This document shows positions 1-6,453 of a stretch of DNA of 7,366 bases, piece after piece. Each line of letters begins with the position of its first letter. The stretch's first letter is position 1. The DNA is taken from the NCBI GenBank assembly GCA_012035435.1, contig JAAUPH010000116.1, positions 1-7,366 of the forward strand, written 5' to 3'. The notes beneath the pieces are model-generated. The model did not search any database, had not been told where the DNA came from, and saw only the letters and a list, made by a program, of their open reading frames with translations. The stretch is from Sphingopyxis sp. GTDB lineage: Bacteria > Pseudomonadota > Alphaproteobacteria > Sphingomonadales > Sphingomonadaceae. A program made the position numbers and the translations under genes.

Positions 1-1
1 C

Positions 2-76
2 GAGCCCCTCGAATCGGGCCTCGAGAACGTGATCCGGCGCGGCGTCGCGGCGAGCCAATCCGCACTCGAGGTCTGA
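2..76 (+). CDS. C-terminal end of an unidentified protein (partial)
   Basis: The frame starting at base 2 is open from the window edge to a TGA at 74-76. It gives 24 residues, beginning EPLESGLENVIRRG and ending SALEV. The composition looks like a real amphipathic helix end, and the other two frames stop earlier or are arginine-rich noise. A good ribosome binding site for the next ORF (GAGAGGG, 94-100) follows 17 bases after the stop, as expected for two neighbouring genes. I do not recognise the family. The fragment probably comes from the same source as the GlpD-like start that follows, and so possibly from a different organism than the rest of the window. It could also be a chance open frame, because it is short. 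Confidence 0.35.
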   Translation, partial: EPLESGLENVIRRGVAASQSALEV

Positions 77-107
77 GCCGCTAAGTTCCGGTCGAGAGGG
101 CCAGGCG

Positions 108-785
108 ATGGATGCGGCGCGACTCGATCCCGCGCAACGGGCGAGCGATCTCGAACACGCGCGGAACGAACAATTCGACCTCGTCGTGATCGGCGGCGGG
201 GTCGTCGGCTTTAACGCGGCGCAGATGGCGGCGGGCCTGGGCGCCGATGTCACCATCCTGGACCGCGATCCCGATGTGCTTGAACGCGTCGGGACTTTTT
301 TTGAAGCGCGCGCCAAGACGCGCTTTTCGAACAAGGCCAATTTGGCCGAATGCGTCGCCGAGGCCGATCTGGTGATCGGCGCGGTGCTGATTCCCGGAGC
401 CGAGGCGCCCAAGCTGGTGACGCGCGATATGCTGGGCACGATGAAGCCTGGTGCGGTGCTGGTCGATGTCGCAATCGATCAGGGTGGGTGTTTCGAAACC
501 AGCCATGCGACCACGCACGCGGAACCGACCTATGTCGTCGATGGCATCGTCCATTATGCCGTAGCGAATATGCCGGGTGCGGTGGCGCGGACGAGCACTT
601 ATGCGCTCAACAATGTGACGCTGCCCCATGCGCTGCGCATTGCCGACAAGGGATGGAAAGAGGCGCTGCGCCGTGACAAGCATCTGGCGGCGGGCCTGAA
701 CGTTTGTGAGGGCAAAATCACCTATGCCGCGGTGGCCGAGGCAATTGGCAGCGACTTTGTGCCGGTTGAAACATTCTTGGGATGA
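108..785 (+). CDS. ald: Chimeric ORF: GlpD-like N-terminus joined to alanine dehydrogenase C-terminal half
   Basis: From about residue 25 to the end (225 aa) this is the NAD-binding half of alanine dehydrogenase, which interconverts L-alanine and pyruvate plus ammonia. Visible are the Rossmann loop GGGVVG (residues 29-34), an acidic strand end ILDRD, the block ADLVIGAVLIPG, then AIDQGGCFETS and VANMPGAVARTSTYALNN. Family members are about 370 aa. The N-terminal catalytic part, with the substrate-binding Lys and His, is absent and is not found upstream in any frame. In its place residues 1-24 (LDPAQRA...EQFDL) resemble the start of FAD-dependent glycerol-3-phosphate dehydrogenases, which read EQFDVVVIGGGVVG there. 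The switch falls inside the shared VVIGGGVVG coding stretch (nt 183-209). A product would lack both active sites. A join of two genomes during assembly is more likely than a real fusion. Start ATG 108 has GAGAGGG at 94-100. Confidence 0.85.
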   Translation: MDAARLDPAQRASDLEHARNEQFDLVVIGGGVVGFNAAQMAAGLGADVTILDRDPDVLERVGTFFEARAKTRFSNKANLAECVAEADLVIGAVLIPGAEAPKLVTRDMLGTMKPGAVLVDVAIDQGGCFETSHATTHAEPTYVVDGIVHYAVANMPGAVARTSTYALNNVTLPHALRIADKGWKEALRRDKHLAAGLNVCEGKITYAAVAEAIGSDFVPVETFLG

Positions 786-809
786 TGCGCGTTAAAGGGC
801 TTTACCAAG

Positions 810-836
810 GCCGCGCGCTTCGCGACAGTGCGCGGC
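810..836 (+). terminator. Possible hairpin downstream of ald
   Basis: GCCGCGC at 810-816 pairs perfectly with GCGCGGC at 830-836 around a 13-base loop, 25 bases after the ald stop. A run of five T lies at 851-855, too far away for a classical intrinsic terminator. The stem may still end or stabilise the ald transcript. In GC-rich DNA such stems also arise by chance. Confidence 0.3.
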
Positions 837-876
837 TGACAGACGCCCATTTTTGGCATCGAAAGATCAAGGCACA

Positions 877-1090
877 ATGACCGACCCGGTTCCGCAAGAC
901 GATGACGTTCCCGAAATGAGGTGATGCGCGAGGCGCGGCGCGCGAAGGCACAAGCCGACGCCGCCGAAGCGGGGGCGCCGATCCGGCCAGGGGCGCCAAG
1001 GGCAAGCTGGGTTGGAAGACCGGTGTCGGCATCGGCGTAGGATCGGCGGCGTTGCTCGCAGCGCTGATGTACGCCAATCGGAAGAAGTGA
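877..1090 (+). CDS. Small single-pass membrane protein, frame broken twice
   Basis: ATG 877 has AAGG at 869-872 and begins MTDPVPQDDDVPE, but this frame stops at 922-924. Restoring one A in the AAA run at 914-916 and one G in the GGGGG run at 971-975 gives one continuous 71-residue protein. It has an acidic start, a charged helix (REARRAKAQADAAEAGG), then KGKLGWK, a hydrophobic glycine-rich segment of about 19 residues (TGVGIGVGSAALLAALMYA) and a basic tail NRKK. The stop (1088-1090) sits inside the left arm of a strong intrinsic terminator, which supports a real gene ending there. The layout suggests a small inner-membrane protein anchored near its C-terminus, with a GxGxGxG stretch that could pack helix to helix. 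Family and function are not recognised. Both breaks look like homopolymer undercalls, but real decay cannot be excluded. Confidence 0.6.
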
Positions 1091-1127
1091 CGGGCGCGGG
1101 GGCATTCCCTCGCGTCACTTTTTTCTT
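1085..1127 (+). terminator. Rho-independent terminator
   Basis: AAGTGACG (1085-1092) pairs perfectly with CGTCACTT (1113-1120). Inner GC pairs are possible (CGCGGG with CCCTCG, one mismatch). A T-rich tract runs directly from the stem into 1119-1127 (TTTTTTCTTT region). The left arm contains the TGA of the small membrane protein, so the stem ends that transcript and separates it from the hydrolase gene starting at 1162. Confidence 0.8.
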
Positions 1128-1161
1128 TCCTACAGCGGACTAATCTGCGTTCATTGTCGGC

Positions 1162-2364
1162 ATGATCCGTTTTATCCACGCTCTCGTCCTGACCCTTGCT
1201 GTCTTTGCAGCGCCTGCCGCTGCTCAGCCCAGTTTGGCGCAGCGCGTGCAGGTGGCGGTTGCCTTTGACGCTGCGGGCAATGTGGACCCGCGGGTGGTCG
1301 AAGGGCGGCTGAGCAAGGCCAACCCGCGCACAGTGACCATCGACGATCCGGTTCGCGTGGCGTCGGTGTCGAAGCTCGTCGTGGGCTTGGGTGTCATGCG
1401 GCTGGTGGAGGCGGGGAAGCTGGGCCTGGATGCCGACGTGTCGCGCTATCTGGGCTGGCGGCTGCGGCATCCGGACTATCCCGAGCGCAAAATTACGCTG
1501 GCGATGCTGCTGGGGCATCGCAGCGGGGTCAGCGGCAGCTTTGACTATCTGTTGACGCTCGACGCCGAATTGCCAGCGAAGCTGGCAGAAAAAGGTGCGT
1601 TCGATGCCGACCGCGCGCCGGGCGGGGCCTTTGCCTATTCGAACCTCAACTACCCGATCATCGCGGCGGCGATGGAGGGGGCGACGGGGGAGCGGTTCGA
1701 CCGGCTGATCCACCGACTGGTGTTCGCGCCGTTGAAGCTGGACGCCTGTTTCAACTGGACGATGTGCTCACCGGGCAAGGTTGCGGGTGCGGTGGCGCTG
1801 TATCGCAACACGGGCGAGCTGGCGCTCGACGAAAATGGCGGGAAGATGCCCGAATGTCCGGTGGTGCGCGCCAGCGATGGCGGCTGCGACCTGGGCGCGT
1901 ATAGACTGGCGCACCACGGTGCGGCGTTCAGCCCGCAGGGGGGCATGCGGATTTCGTCCGCCGATCTGGCGCGGGTGGGCGTGATGATGCTGCAACGCGG
2001 CAAGGGGTTTCTGAAGCCCGCCAGCATCGCGCGGCTCGAACGGCTCAGCCCCGTCGCGCCCGATCGCGGTGAGGGGGCGGGCGGGGTATTTTGTTCCTTC
2101 GGCCTGGCGGTGCATGCGACGGGCGGTCCTGACTTGAAGCGGTCTGGGTGCAAAAGCGACCTGTTTGGCGATGGCCGGCTGCGGGTGGGGCATGCCGGCG
2201 ACGCCTATGGTCTGCGCTCTGGCCTGTGGATCGACCGCAAGGCGGGGAGGGGGCTGGTGTATGTCGTCACCGCCGTCGATCCGGCAGCGTTTGGCAAGCG
2301 GTCGGCCTATGGCCCCGAAGAAGAGGCGATTGTCGATCGTGCCATGGCACTAGGATCACGCTGA
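1162..2364 (+). CDS. Secreted serine hydrolase, class C beta-lactamase/PBP-like
   Basis: This 400-residue protein begins with a clear Sec signal peptide ([15 protein letters not shown], likely cut after AAPAAA near residue 21), so it acts in the periplasm. The serine beta-lactamase/DD-peptidase fold is shown by S68-V-S-K71 (nucleophile and general base), Y159-S-N161 (the YxN motif) and H344-A-G346 followed by [10 protein letters not shown], in the place of the K/HTG motif. GHRSG (118-122) and the PGGAFAYSN block are also typical of the family. Members include AmpC, esterase EstB and DD-peptidases, and the motifs alone do not fix the substrate. Six cysteines (196, 202, 232, 242, 311, 330) all lie in the exported part and could form three disulfides. 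The ATG has only a weak upstream ribosome site. The gene stands alone between a terminator and the acpP promoter region. Annotating it as an antibiotic resistance gene would go too far. Confidence 0.9.
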   Translation: MIRFIHALVLTLAVFAAPAAAQPSLAQRVQVAVAFDAAGNVDPRVVEGRLSKANPRTVTIDDPVRVASVSKLVVGLGVMRLVEAGKLGLDADVSRYLGWRLRHPDYPERKITLAMLLGHRSGVSGSFDYLLTLDAELPAKLAEKGAFDADRAPGGAFAYSNLNYPIIAAAMEGATGERFDRLIHRLVFAPLKLDACFNWTMCSPGKVAGAVALYRNTGELALDENGGKMPECPVVRASDGGCDLGAYRLAHHGAAFSPQGGMRISSADLARVGVMMLQRGKGFLKPASIARLERLSPVAPDRGEGAGGVFCSFGLAVHATGGPDLKRSGCKSDLFGDGRLRVGHAGDAYGLRSGLWIDRKAGRGLVYVVTAVDPAAFGKRSAYGPEEEAIVDRAMALGSR

Positions 2365-2377
2365 ACCCTTCCCCCTC

Positions 2378-2406
2378 TTGCAACCCTCATCGCGGCCCTC
2401 TAGGGC
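2378..2406 (+). promoter_or_regulatory. Possible sigma-70-like promoter for acpP
   Basis: TTGCAA (2378-2383) and TAGGGC (2401-2406) are separated by 17 bases and lie about 40 bases before the acpP start. The -35 is reasonable; the -10 is poor. GCCCT (2395-2399) and AGGGC (2402-2406) form a short inverted repeat over the -10, which could be an operator or chance. The acpP gene needs strong expression, so a promoter in this 82-base gap is likely even if these hexamers are not the right ones. Confidence 0.35.
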
Positions 2407-2446
2407 AATTCCAACATTCATTGCTCAGTCAGAAAAGGATTGGTTC

Positions 2447-2683
2447 ATGAGCGAGTCGGCCGAAAAGGTGAAAAAGATCGTTGTCGAGCATCTGGGCGTT
2501 GAGGCCGACAAGGTGACCGAAACGGCAAGCTTCATTGACGATCTGGGCGCTGACAGCCTTGATATTGTCGAGTTGGTGATGGCGTTTGAAGAAGAGTTTG
2601 GCGTCGAAATTCCCGACGACGCGGCGGAAAAAATTGCGACCGTCAAGGACGCGATCGACTTTATCGAAGCGAATAAGGGCTGA
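2447..2683 (+). CDS. acpP: Acyl carrier protein
   Basis: The product is a 78-residue acidic protein, the standard length for bacterial ACP. It carries the growing fatty acid on a 4'-phosphopantetheine arm attached to Ser37 in the motif D36-S37-L38 ([19 protein letters not shown]), and hands substrates to FabF and the other type II synthase enzymes in the cytoplasm. The C-terminal helix [12 protein letters not shown] is typical. The ATG at 2447 is chosen although the frame is open further upstream. It has AAAAGGA at 2433-2439 with good spacing, and homologs begin MS(D/E). The upstream residues ([11 protein letters not shown]) do not look like protein. The fabF gene follows after about 107 bases, the usual order in proteobacteria, separated by a terminator-like hairpin. 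Confidence 0.97.
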   Translation: MSESAEKVKKIVVEHLGVEADKVTETASFIDDLGADSLDIVELVMAFEEEFGVEIPDDAAEKIATVKDAIDFIEANKG

Positions 2684-2714
2684 ACGGTCGGGACCTTCTG
2701 GTCCGCGTGATTTC

Positions 2715-2751
2715 GGGGGCTTTCCGGTTTTCAGGATCGGGAGGCCCCTTT
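2715..2751 (+). terminator. Terminator-like hairpin between acpP and fabF
   Basis: GGGGCTTTCCG (2716-2726) pairs with CGGGAGGCCCC (2738-2748) over 11 positions, including two G-U pairs, around an 11-base loop. A further G-U pair is possible at 2715/2749. Only a short T run follows (TTT at 2749-2751, then GCGCATTT). It therefore looks like a partial terminator or a 3' stabilising stem, which would leave much more acpP than fabF mRNA, as the needs of the two proteins suggest. Confidence 0.55.
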
Positions 2752-2790
2752 GCGCATTTACAGTTCGAATTTAACTGAGGGATGATGGCT

Positions 2791-4049
2791 ATGCGCCGGG
2801 TGGTCGTAACGGGTTTGGGGCTGGTGACGCCGTTGGGGGCCGATGTAGAAACGGCATGGGCAAACATCCTGGCAAGCAAGTCGGGCGCGGGTCCGATCAC
2901 CAAGTTCGATGCGAGCGACCAGAAATGCACGATCGCGTGCGAGGTCAAAGGGCCGGAGCATGAATATGGCTTCGACCCTGGCAAGCGCGTGGACCACAAG
3001 GTGCAACGTCAGGTCGATCCCTTTATCATTTTCGGCATCGATGCGCGGGGCAGGCGCTGGAAGACGCCGGACTGACCGAGATGACCGAGGCGCAGAAGTA
3101 TCGCGCCGGTTGTTCGATCGGATCGGGCATCGGCGGGCTGCCGGGTATCGAGAGCGAAAGCCTGCTCCTCGCGGAAAAGGGTCCGGGGCGCGTCAGCCCG
3201 CACTTTGTCCATGGCCGCCTGATCAACCTTATTTCGGGCCAGGTCAGCATCAAATATGATCTGCGCGGACCCAATCATGCCGTTGTCACCGCTTGCTCGA
3301 CCGGCGCGCATTCGATTGGCGATGCCGCGCGGATGATCCGCGACGATGATGCCGACATCATGCTGGCGGGCGGCGCCGAGGCGACGATCTGCCCCATCGG
3401 CATTGCGGGCTTTGCGCAGGCGCGCGCGCTCAACATGAGCTATAATGATCGCCCCGAAGCCGCGAGCCGTCCCTATGACAAGGATCGCGATGGCTTTGTC
3501 ATGGGCGAGGGTGCGGGCGTGGTGGTGCTCGAGGAATATGAGCATGCCAAGGCGCGCGGCGCGAAAATCTATGCCGAGGTTGTGGGTTATGGGCTGTCGG
3601 GCGACGCCTATCACGTCACCGCGCCGCATCCCGATGGATCGGGCGCCTATCGTTCGATGGAAATGGCGCTGAAAAAGGCGGGGATGGCCCCGGCGGACAT
3701 CGACTATATCAATGCTCACGGCACATCGACGATGGCCGACACGATTGAACTGGGCGCGGTGAAGCGGCTATTCGGCAATGCCATCGGCACCGTGTCGATG
3801 AGCAGCACCAAATCGGCCATCGGCCATTTGCTGGGCGGTGCCGGGGCGGTCGAGACGATCTTCTGCATCCTGGCGATCCGCGATCAGATTGTCCCGCCGA
3901 CGCTCAATCTCGACAATCCGGATGAGGGCACCGACGGCGTCGACCTCGTCCCGCACGTCGCGCGCAAACGGACGGTAAAGGCGGCGCTGAACAACAGCTT
4001 CGGTTTCGGCGGCACCAACGCCAGCGTGATCGTGAAGGCGGTAGACTAG
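2791..4049 (+). CDS. fabF: 3-oxoacyl-ACP synthase II (one-base frameshift)
   Basis: FabF condenses malonyl-ACP with acyl-ACP to elongate fatty acids, working on the AcpP encoded just upstream. The product starts MRRVVVTGLGLVTPLG. ATG 2791 is preferred over ATGs 2782 and 2785 because GAGG at 2777-2780 is then at a proper distance. The frame breaks at about 3043-3047. As written, translation ends at 3075 after FGIDARGRRWKTPD. One extra G between 3045 and 3046 gives FGIDAAGQALEDAGLTEMTE and runs on to TAG 4047-4049. The restored protein is 419 aa, normal for the family. Catalytic residues are all present: Cys169 (TACSTG), His310 (NAHGTST), Lys341 and His346 (TKSAIGH). The C-terminal NNSFGFGGTNAS motif is intact. 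Everything outside one base is perfect, so a sequencing deletion is far likelier than gene loss. Confidence 0.95.
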
Positions 4050-4068
4050 GTCCTGACGCTGGCTAATT

Positions 4069-4159
4069 CTCGTCATCCCCGCGCAGGCGGGGATTCAGCT
4101 GATGCTGGAGCACGACGGGAACTACGGAGATGGATTCCCGCCTGCGCGGGAATGACGAG
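4069..4159 (+). repeat. Nested palindromic intergenic repeat (dRS3/REP-like)
   Basis: Two 29-base arms, 4069-4097 and 4131-4159, are inverted copies of each other with three mismatches, separated by 33 bases. Each arm contains its own perfect hairpin with 8-base stems and a 4-base loop: ATCCCCGC/GCGGGGAT in the left arm (4075-4094) and ATTCCCGC/GCGGGAAT in the right arm (4134-4153). The right one fits the pattern ATTCCC-N8-GGGAAT known from Neisseria dRS3 and from dispersed repeats in many proteobacteria. Two of the three mismatches between the arms are paired changes that keep each stem intact. The right arm overlaps the mltG ribosome binding site. It may also act as a 3' end stabiliser for fabF mRNA. 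Confidence 0.85.
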
Positions 4160-4169
4160 GTGAATAAAC

Positions 4170-5104
4170 TTGCGCGCGCTGATCACGCTTCTTCTCGCCC
4201 TCCTCCTCACCGCTTGCTCGGGCGGGGCACCGCGCGATGTCACTGTTGTGATCCCCGAAGGGTCGAGCATCCGCAAGGCGGGCGAGATTCTGGAAAAGGC
4301 TGGCGCGGTGGATAGCGCGTCGTCCTTTGTCAATCGCGCGCGCTTTTTGGCGGCGACGCGCCGATCAAGCCGGGCGAATATGAGGTGAAGGCGGGCATGG
4401 ACGCGGGCGACGTGCTCGAACTGCTCCAGTCGGGCAAAACGCTGCAACGCTTCGTCACCGTGCCCGAGGGTATGCCGTCGATTTTGGTGTGGGAGCGGTT
4501 GATGGCCGAACCGCGCCTGAAGGGCGATATTCCGGTGCCTGCCGAGGGCAGCCTGTTGCCTGATACCTACAGCTTTACCACCGGAGAACAGCGCGCTGCC
4601 GTGGTCAGGCGGATGCAGGATGCGATGGACAAGGCCTTTGCCGAGCTGTGGACCAAGCGCAGCCCGCGCAGCGGAGTGAAAACCCGCAACGAGGTGATGG
4701 CGCTGGCGTCGATTGTCGAAAAGGAAACCGCGATCGAGGCCGAGCGGCGGACCGTGGCGGGAGTGTATACCAACCGGTTGGCGCTGGGGATGAAGCTGCA
4801 GGCCGACCCGACAATCATCTATCCCATCACCAAGGGCAAGCCGCTGGGCCGCCGCATCCGCCAATCGGAAATCGACGCGGTGAACGACTATAACACTTAC
4901 AGTATGACGGGCCTGCCGCGCGGCCCCATCGCCAACCCGGGGCGAGCGTCGATCGCCGCAGTGCTTGATCCGGCGCCGACGCGCTATCTTTACTTCGTTG
5001 CCGATGGGAAGGGTGGGCATGTGTTCGGCGAGACGCTAGCAGACCATAATCGCAACGTTGCCAACTGGCGCGCCATCCGCCGCGAACGGGGGGAGATTGA
5101 GTGA
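4170..5104 (+). CDS. mltG: Endolytic transglycosylase MltG, lipoprotein-type start (one-base frameshift)
   Basis: MltG (YceG family) cleaves nascent peptidoglycan glycan strands at the outer face of the inner membrane. The TTG start at 4170 has GAGGTGA at 4157-4163, and the frame has a TGA at 4161-4163, so no earlier start exists. The N-terminus RALITLLLALLLTAC ends in a lipobox L13-T-A-C16 followed by SGG. Then comes a LysM-like part (DVTVVIPEGSSIRKAGEIL). The frame breaks in the TTTTTGG run at 4344-4350. One added base yields GGDAPIKPGEYEVKAGMDAG and a 311-aa protein, slightly short for the family. The catalytic domain has Glu184 in SIVEKET, then TNRLALGMKLQADPTIIYPI, YNTYSMTGLPRGPIANPG and the end block TRYLYFVADGKGGHVFG. 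The stop overlaps the next gene by four bases. Confidence 0.93.
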
Positions 5105-5856
5105 CGACCGCCAAATTCTTCCTCCATGGTGTGCCTGACAGTCCGGCGATATGGGGGCCGCTGCTCGCTGCACTCGATCTGGGCGATACGGCAGTCGCGA
5201 CGCCTGCCATGCCGGGTTTTACCGGCTCGCTGCCCGCCGGTTTTGCCGCGACGAAGGAGGCCTATGCCGACTGGGCAATTGGCGAAATTGAACGTCTTGC
5301 CGCTGCGAACGGCCCGATCGATCTGGTCGGACATGATTGGGGCGCGATCATTGTCCAGCGCGTTGCGATGGTGCGGCCCGATCTGGTGCGCAGCTGGGCG
5401 CTGTCCAACGCCGTCATTGATCCCGACTATCGCGGCCACCGCGTCGCGCGCATCTGGAACACGCCGATTTTGGGCGAGCTGTTCATGGCGGTCAGCGGCA
5501 CCGGCAAGCTCGTCCAAAGCCTGACCACGCAGGGGGTGCCCGTCGATGTCGCCGCCGAGGAAGGGCGGCAATGGGAGAATAAGGACAAGCGCCGCGCGAT
5601 CCTGAAGCTCTATCGTTCGGCCAATGGGCTGAATTTTGGCGTCGATTGGGCGAAAGATTTGGGCACACTACAGGGACCGGGTACGCTGGTGTGGGGTGAG
5701 GGCGATCCTTATGTCGACATGGCCGTGGCCGAACGCGCGGCGGCGCGGCACGGCGTAGCATTGCACCCGATCGCGGGAGCGGGGCACTGGGCGATTGCTG
5801 AGCGTCCGGTGGAGGTTGCGGCGGCGCTCAAGGCTTTTTGGGCGACGCTCCCATAA
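5101..5856 (+). CDS. Alpha/beta hydrolase with Asp nucleophile (epoxide hydrolase/dehalogenase-like)
   Basis: This 251-residue soluble alpha/beta hydrolase has H9-G-V-P12 (oxyanion strand, as in epoxide hydrolases), the nucleophile elbow G77-H-D79-W-G81, an acid D202 in LVWGEGDPYV and the catalytic H229 in GAGHWAIAERP. An Asp rather than Ser at the elbow is typical of epoxide hydrolases, haloalkane and fluoroacetate dehalogenases, which pass through an alkyl-enzyme ester. The cap (about 115-185) is short, and its substrate residues cannot be assigned by eye. No signal peptide is seen, so the protein is cytoplasmic. The GTG start is supported by GGGGGGAG at 5088-5095, and the GTGA overlap with the mltG stop implies translational coupling. 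The substrate is unknown, and a role linked to MltG is not implied by the family. Confidence 0.9.
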   Translation: MTTAKFFLHGVPDSPAIWGPLLAALDLGDTAVATPAMPGFTGSLPAGFAATKEAYADWAIGEIERLAAANGPIDLVGHDWGAIIVQRVAMVRPDLVRSWALSNAVIDPDYRGHRVARIWNTPILGELFMAVSGTGKLVQSLTTQGVPVDVAAEEGRQWENKDKRRAILKLYRSANGLNFGVDWAKDLGTLQGPGTLVWGEGDPYVDMAVAERAAARHGVALHPIAGAGHWAIAERPVEVAAALKAFWATLP

Positions 5857-6383
5857 GTGAACTGGCTCCCCTCATCGTCACCGCCGCGCTCGGCACCAGT
5901 GAGCAGCGCCGGTTCGACGCGCTGCGGCGCATGCATTTTCCGCCCGAGCGCAATCATCTGTCCGCGCATCTCACGCTATTCCACCATCTGCCGCCTGCGC
6001 GGGCCGATGAGCTCTTGCGCTTGCTCAAGGCCATCGCCGCGGACAATGCGCCGCCGCCCGCGATGGTTAGTGACGTTTATTCGCTGGGACGCGGGGTTGC
6101 TTTCCGGGTCGACGCGCCTGCGCTGCTCGATCATCGCGACCGGGTGGCCGAATGGTTTGCGCCCGACCTGACGGCGCAGGATCAAGCGCGGCCGCGGCTC
6201 CACATCACAGTACAGAACAAGGTTGAACCGCCGGTCGCCAAAGCGTTGCTGGCTCAATTGCGGTGCGATTTTGAGCCCACGCCGCTCGCAATCACAGGCT
6301 TTGCCGTCCACTATTATCGCGGCGGACCGTGGGAGTTGCTGGCGCAAATCCCCTTTCGCGGAAAGGCGCGCGCGTCATATTGA
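5838..6383 (+). CDS. 2H phosphoesterase (2'-5' RNA ligase family)
   Basis: The product of about 181 residues carries the two HxT motifs of the 2H phosphoesterase superfamily, H44-L-T46-L and H122-I-T124-V. They are placed as in bacterial 2'-5' RNA ligase/cyclic phosphodiesterase (ThpR/LigT) relatives, which act on 2',3'-cyclic or 2'-5' phosphodiester bonds. The real substrate of such stand-alone proteins is mostly unknown. No signal peptide is seen. The start is uncertain. TTG 5838, with AAGG at 5830-5833, lies inside the end of the hydrolase gene. Alternatively GTG 5857, directly after the hydrolase TAA, would enter the frame if one base were missing near 5862, giving MNLAPLIVTAAL. That resembles the compact start expected for the family, and one-base losses occur elsewhere here. 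Either way it is co-transcribed with the hydrolase. Confidence 0.85.
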   Translation: MGDAPISELAPLIVTAALGTSEQRRFDALRRMHFPPERNHLSAHLTLFHHLPPARADELLRLLKAIAADNAPPPAMVSDVYSLGRGVAFRVDAPALLDHRDRVAEWFAPDLTAQDQARPRLHITVQNKVEPPVAKALLAQLRCDFEPTPLAITGFAVHYYRGGPWELLAQIPFRGKARASY

Positions 6384-6408
6384 CCGCCGCGCCGCACCTG
6401 CCTATAGC
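6380..6408 (+). promoter_or_regulatory. Strong sigma-70-like promoter of tRNA-Met
   Basis: TTGACC (6380-6385) and TATAGC (6403-6408) are spaced exactly 17 bases apart and lie 45 bases upstream of the tRNA. They are the best promoter hexamers I found in the window. The -35 overlaps the TGA (6381-6383) of the phosphoesterase gene, so the tRNA has its own promoter tucked into the end of the upstream operon. Confidence 0.75.
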
Positions 6409-6453
6409 GCCGCTTCCCAAACCGCAGCATGCCTGCGGTCGGCGCCTTGGTAG

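Noticed and set aside
81..683. 200-codon open frame on the minus strand under the ald half
   Set aside because: Shadow of the alanine dehydrogenase coding frame; composition is Arg/His-rich.
802..1713. 303-codon open frame on the minus strand
   Set aside because: It runs antisense to the small membrane protein, the terminator and the signal peptide and front of the beta-lactamase-fold gene. Its composition is rich in Arg, His, Gln and Pro, as expected for the shadow of a GC-rich gene.
2397..2407. CCTCTAGGGCA shared with 6606-6616
   Set aside because: An 11-base match containing the rare CTAG, but there is no wider similarity or structure. Probably chance.
2378..2446. Longer N-terminus for the acyl carrier protein
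   Set aside because: It would add 23 low-information residues to a family of fixed length, and ATG 2447 has a proper ribosome site.
3041..3081. Programmed ribosomal frameshift in fabF
   Set aside because: No slippery heptamer or downstream stem pattern is evident, FabF is not known to use frameshifting, and similar breaks occur in unrelated genes here.
3009..3719. 236-codon open frame on the minus strand under fabF
   Set aside because: Antisense shadow; fabF on the plus strand has every catalytic residue.
4073..5020. 315-codon open frame on the minus strand under mltG
   Set aside because: Antisense shadow of mltG and the repeat; His/Arg/Gln-rich with no family motif.
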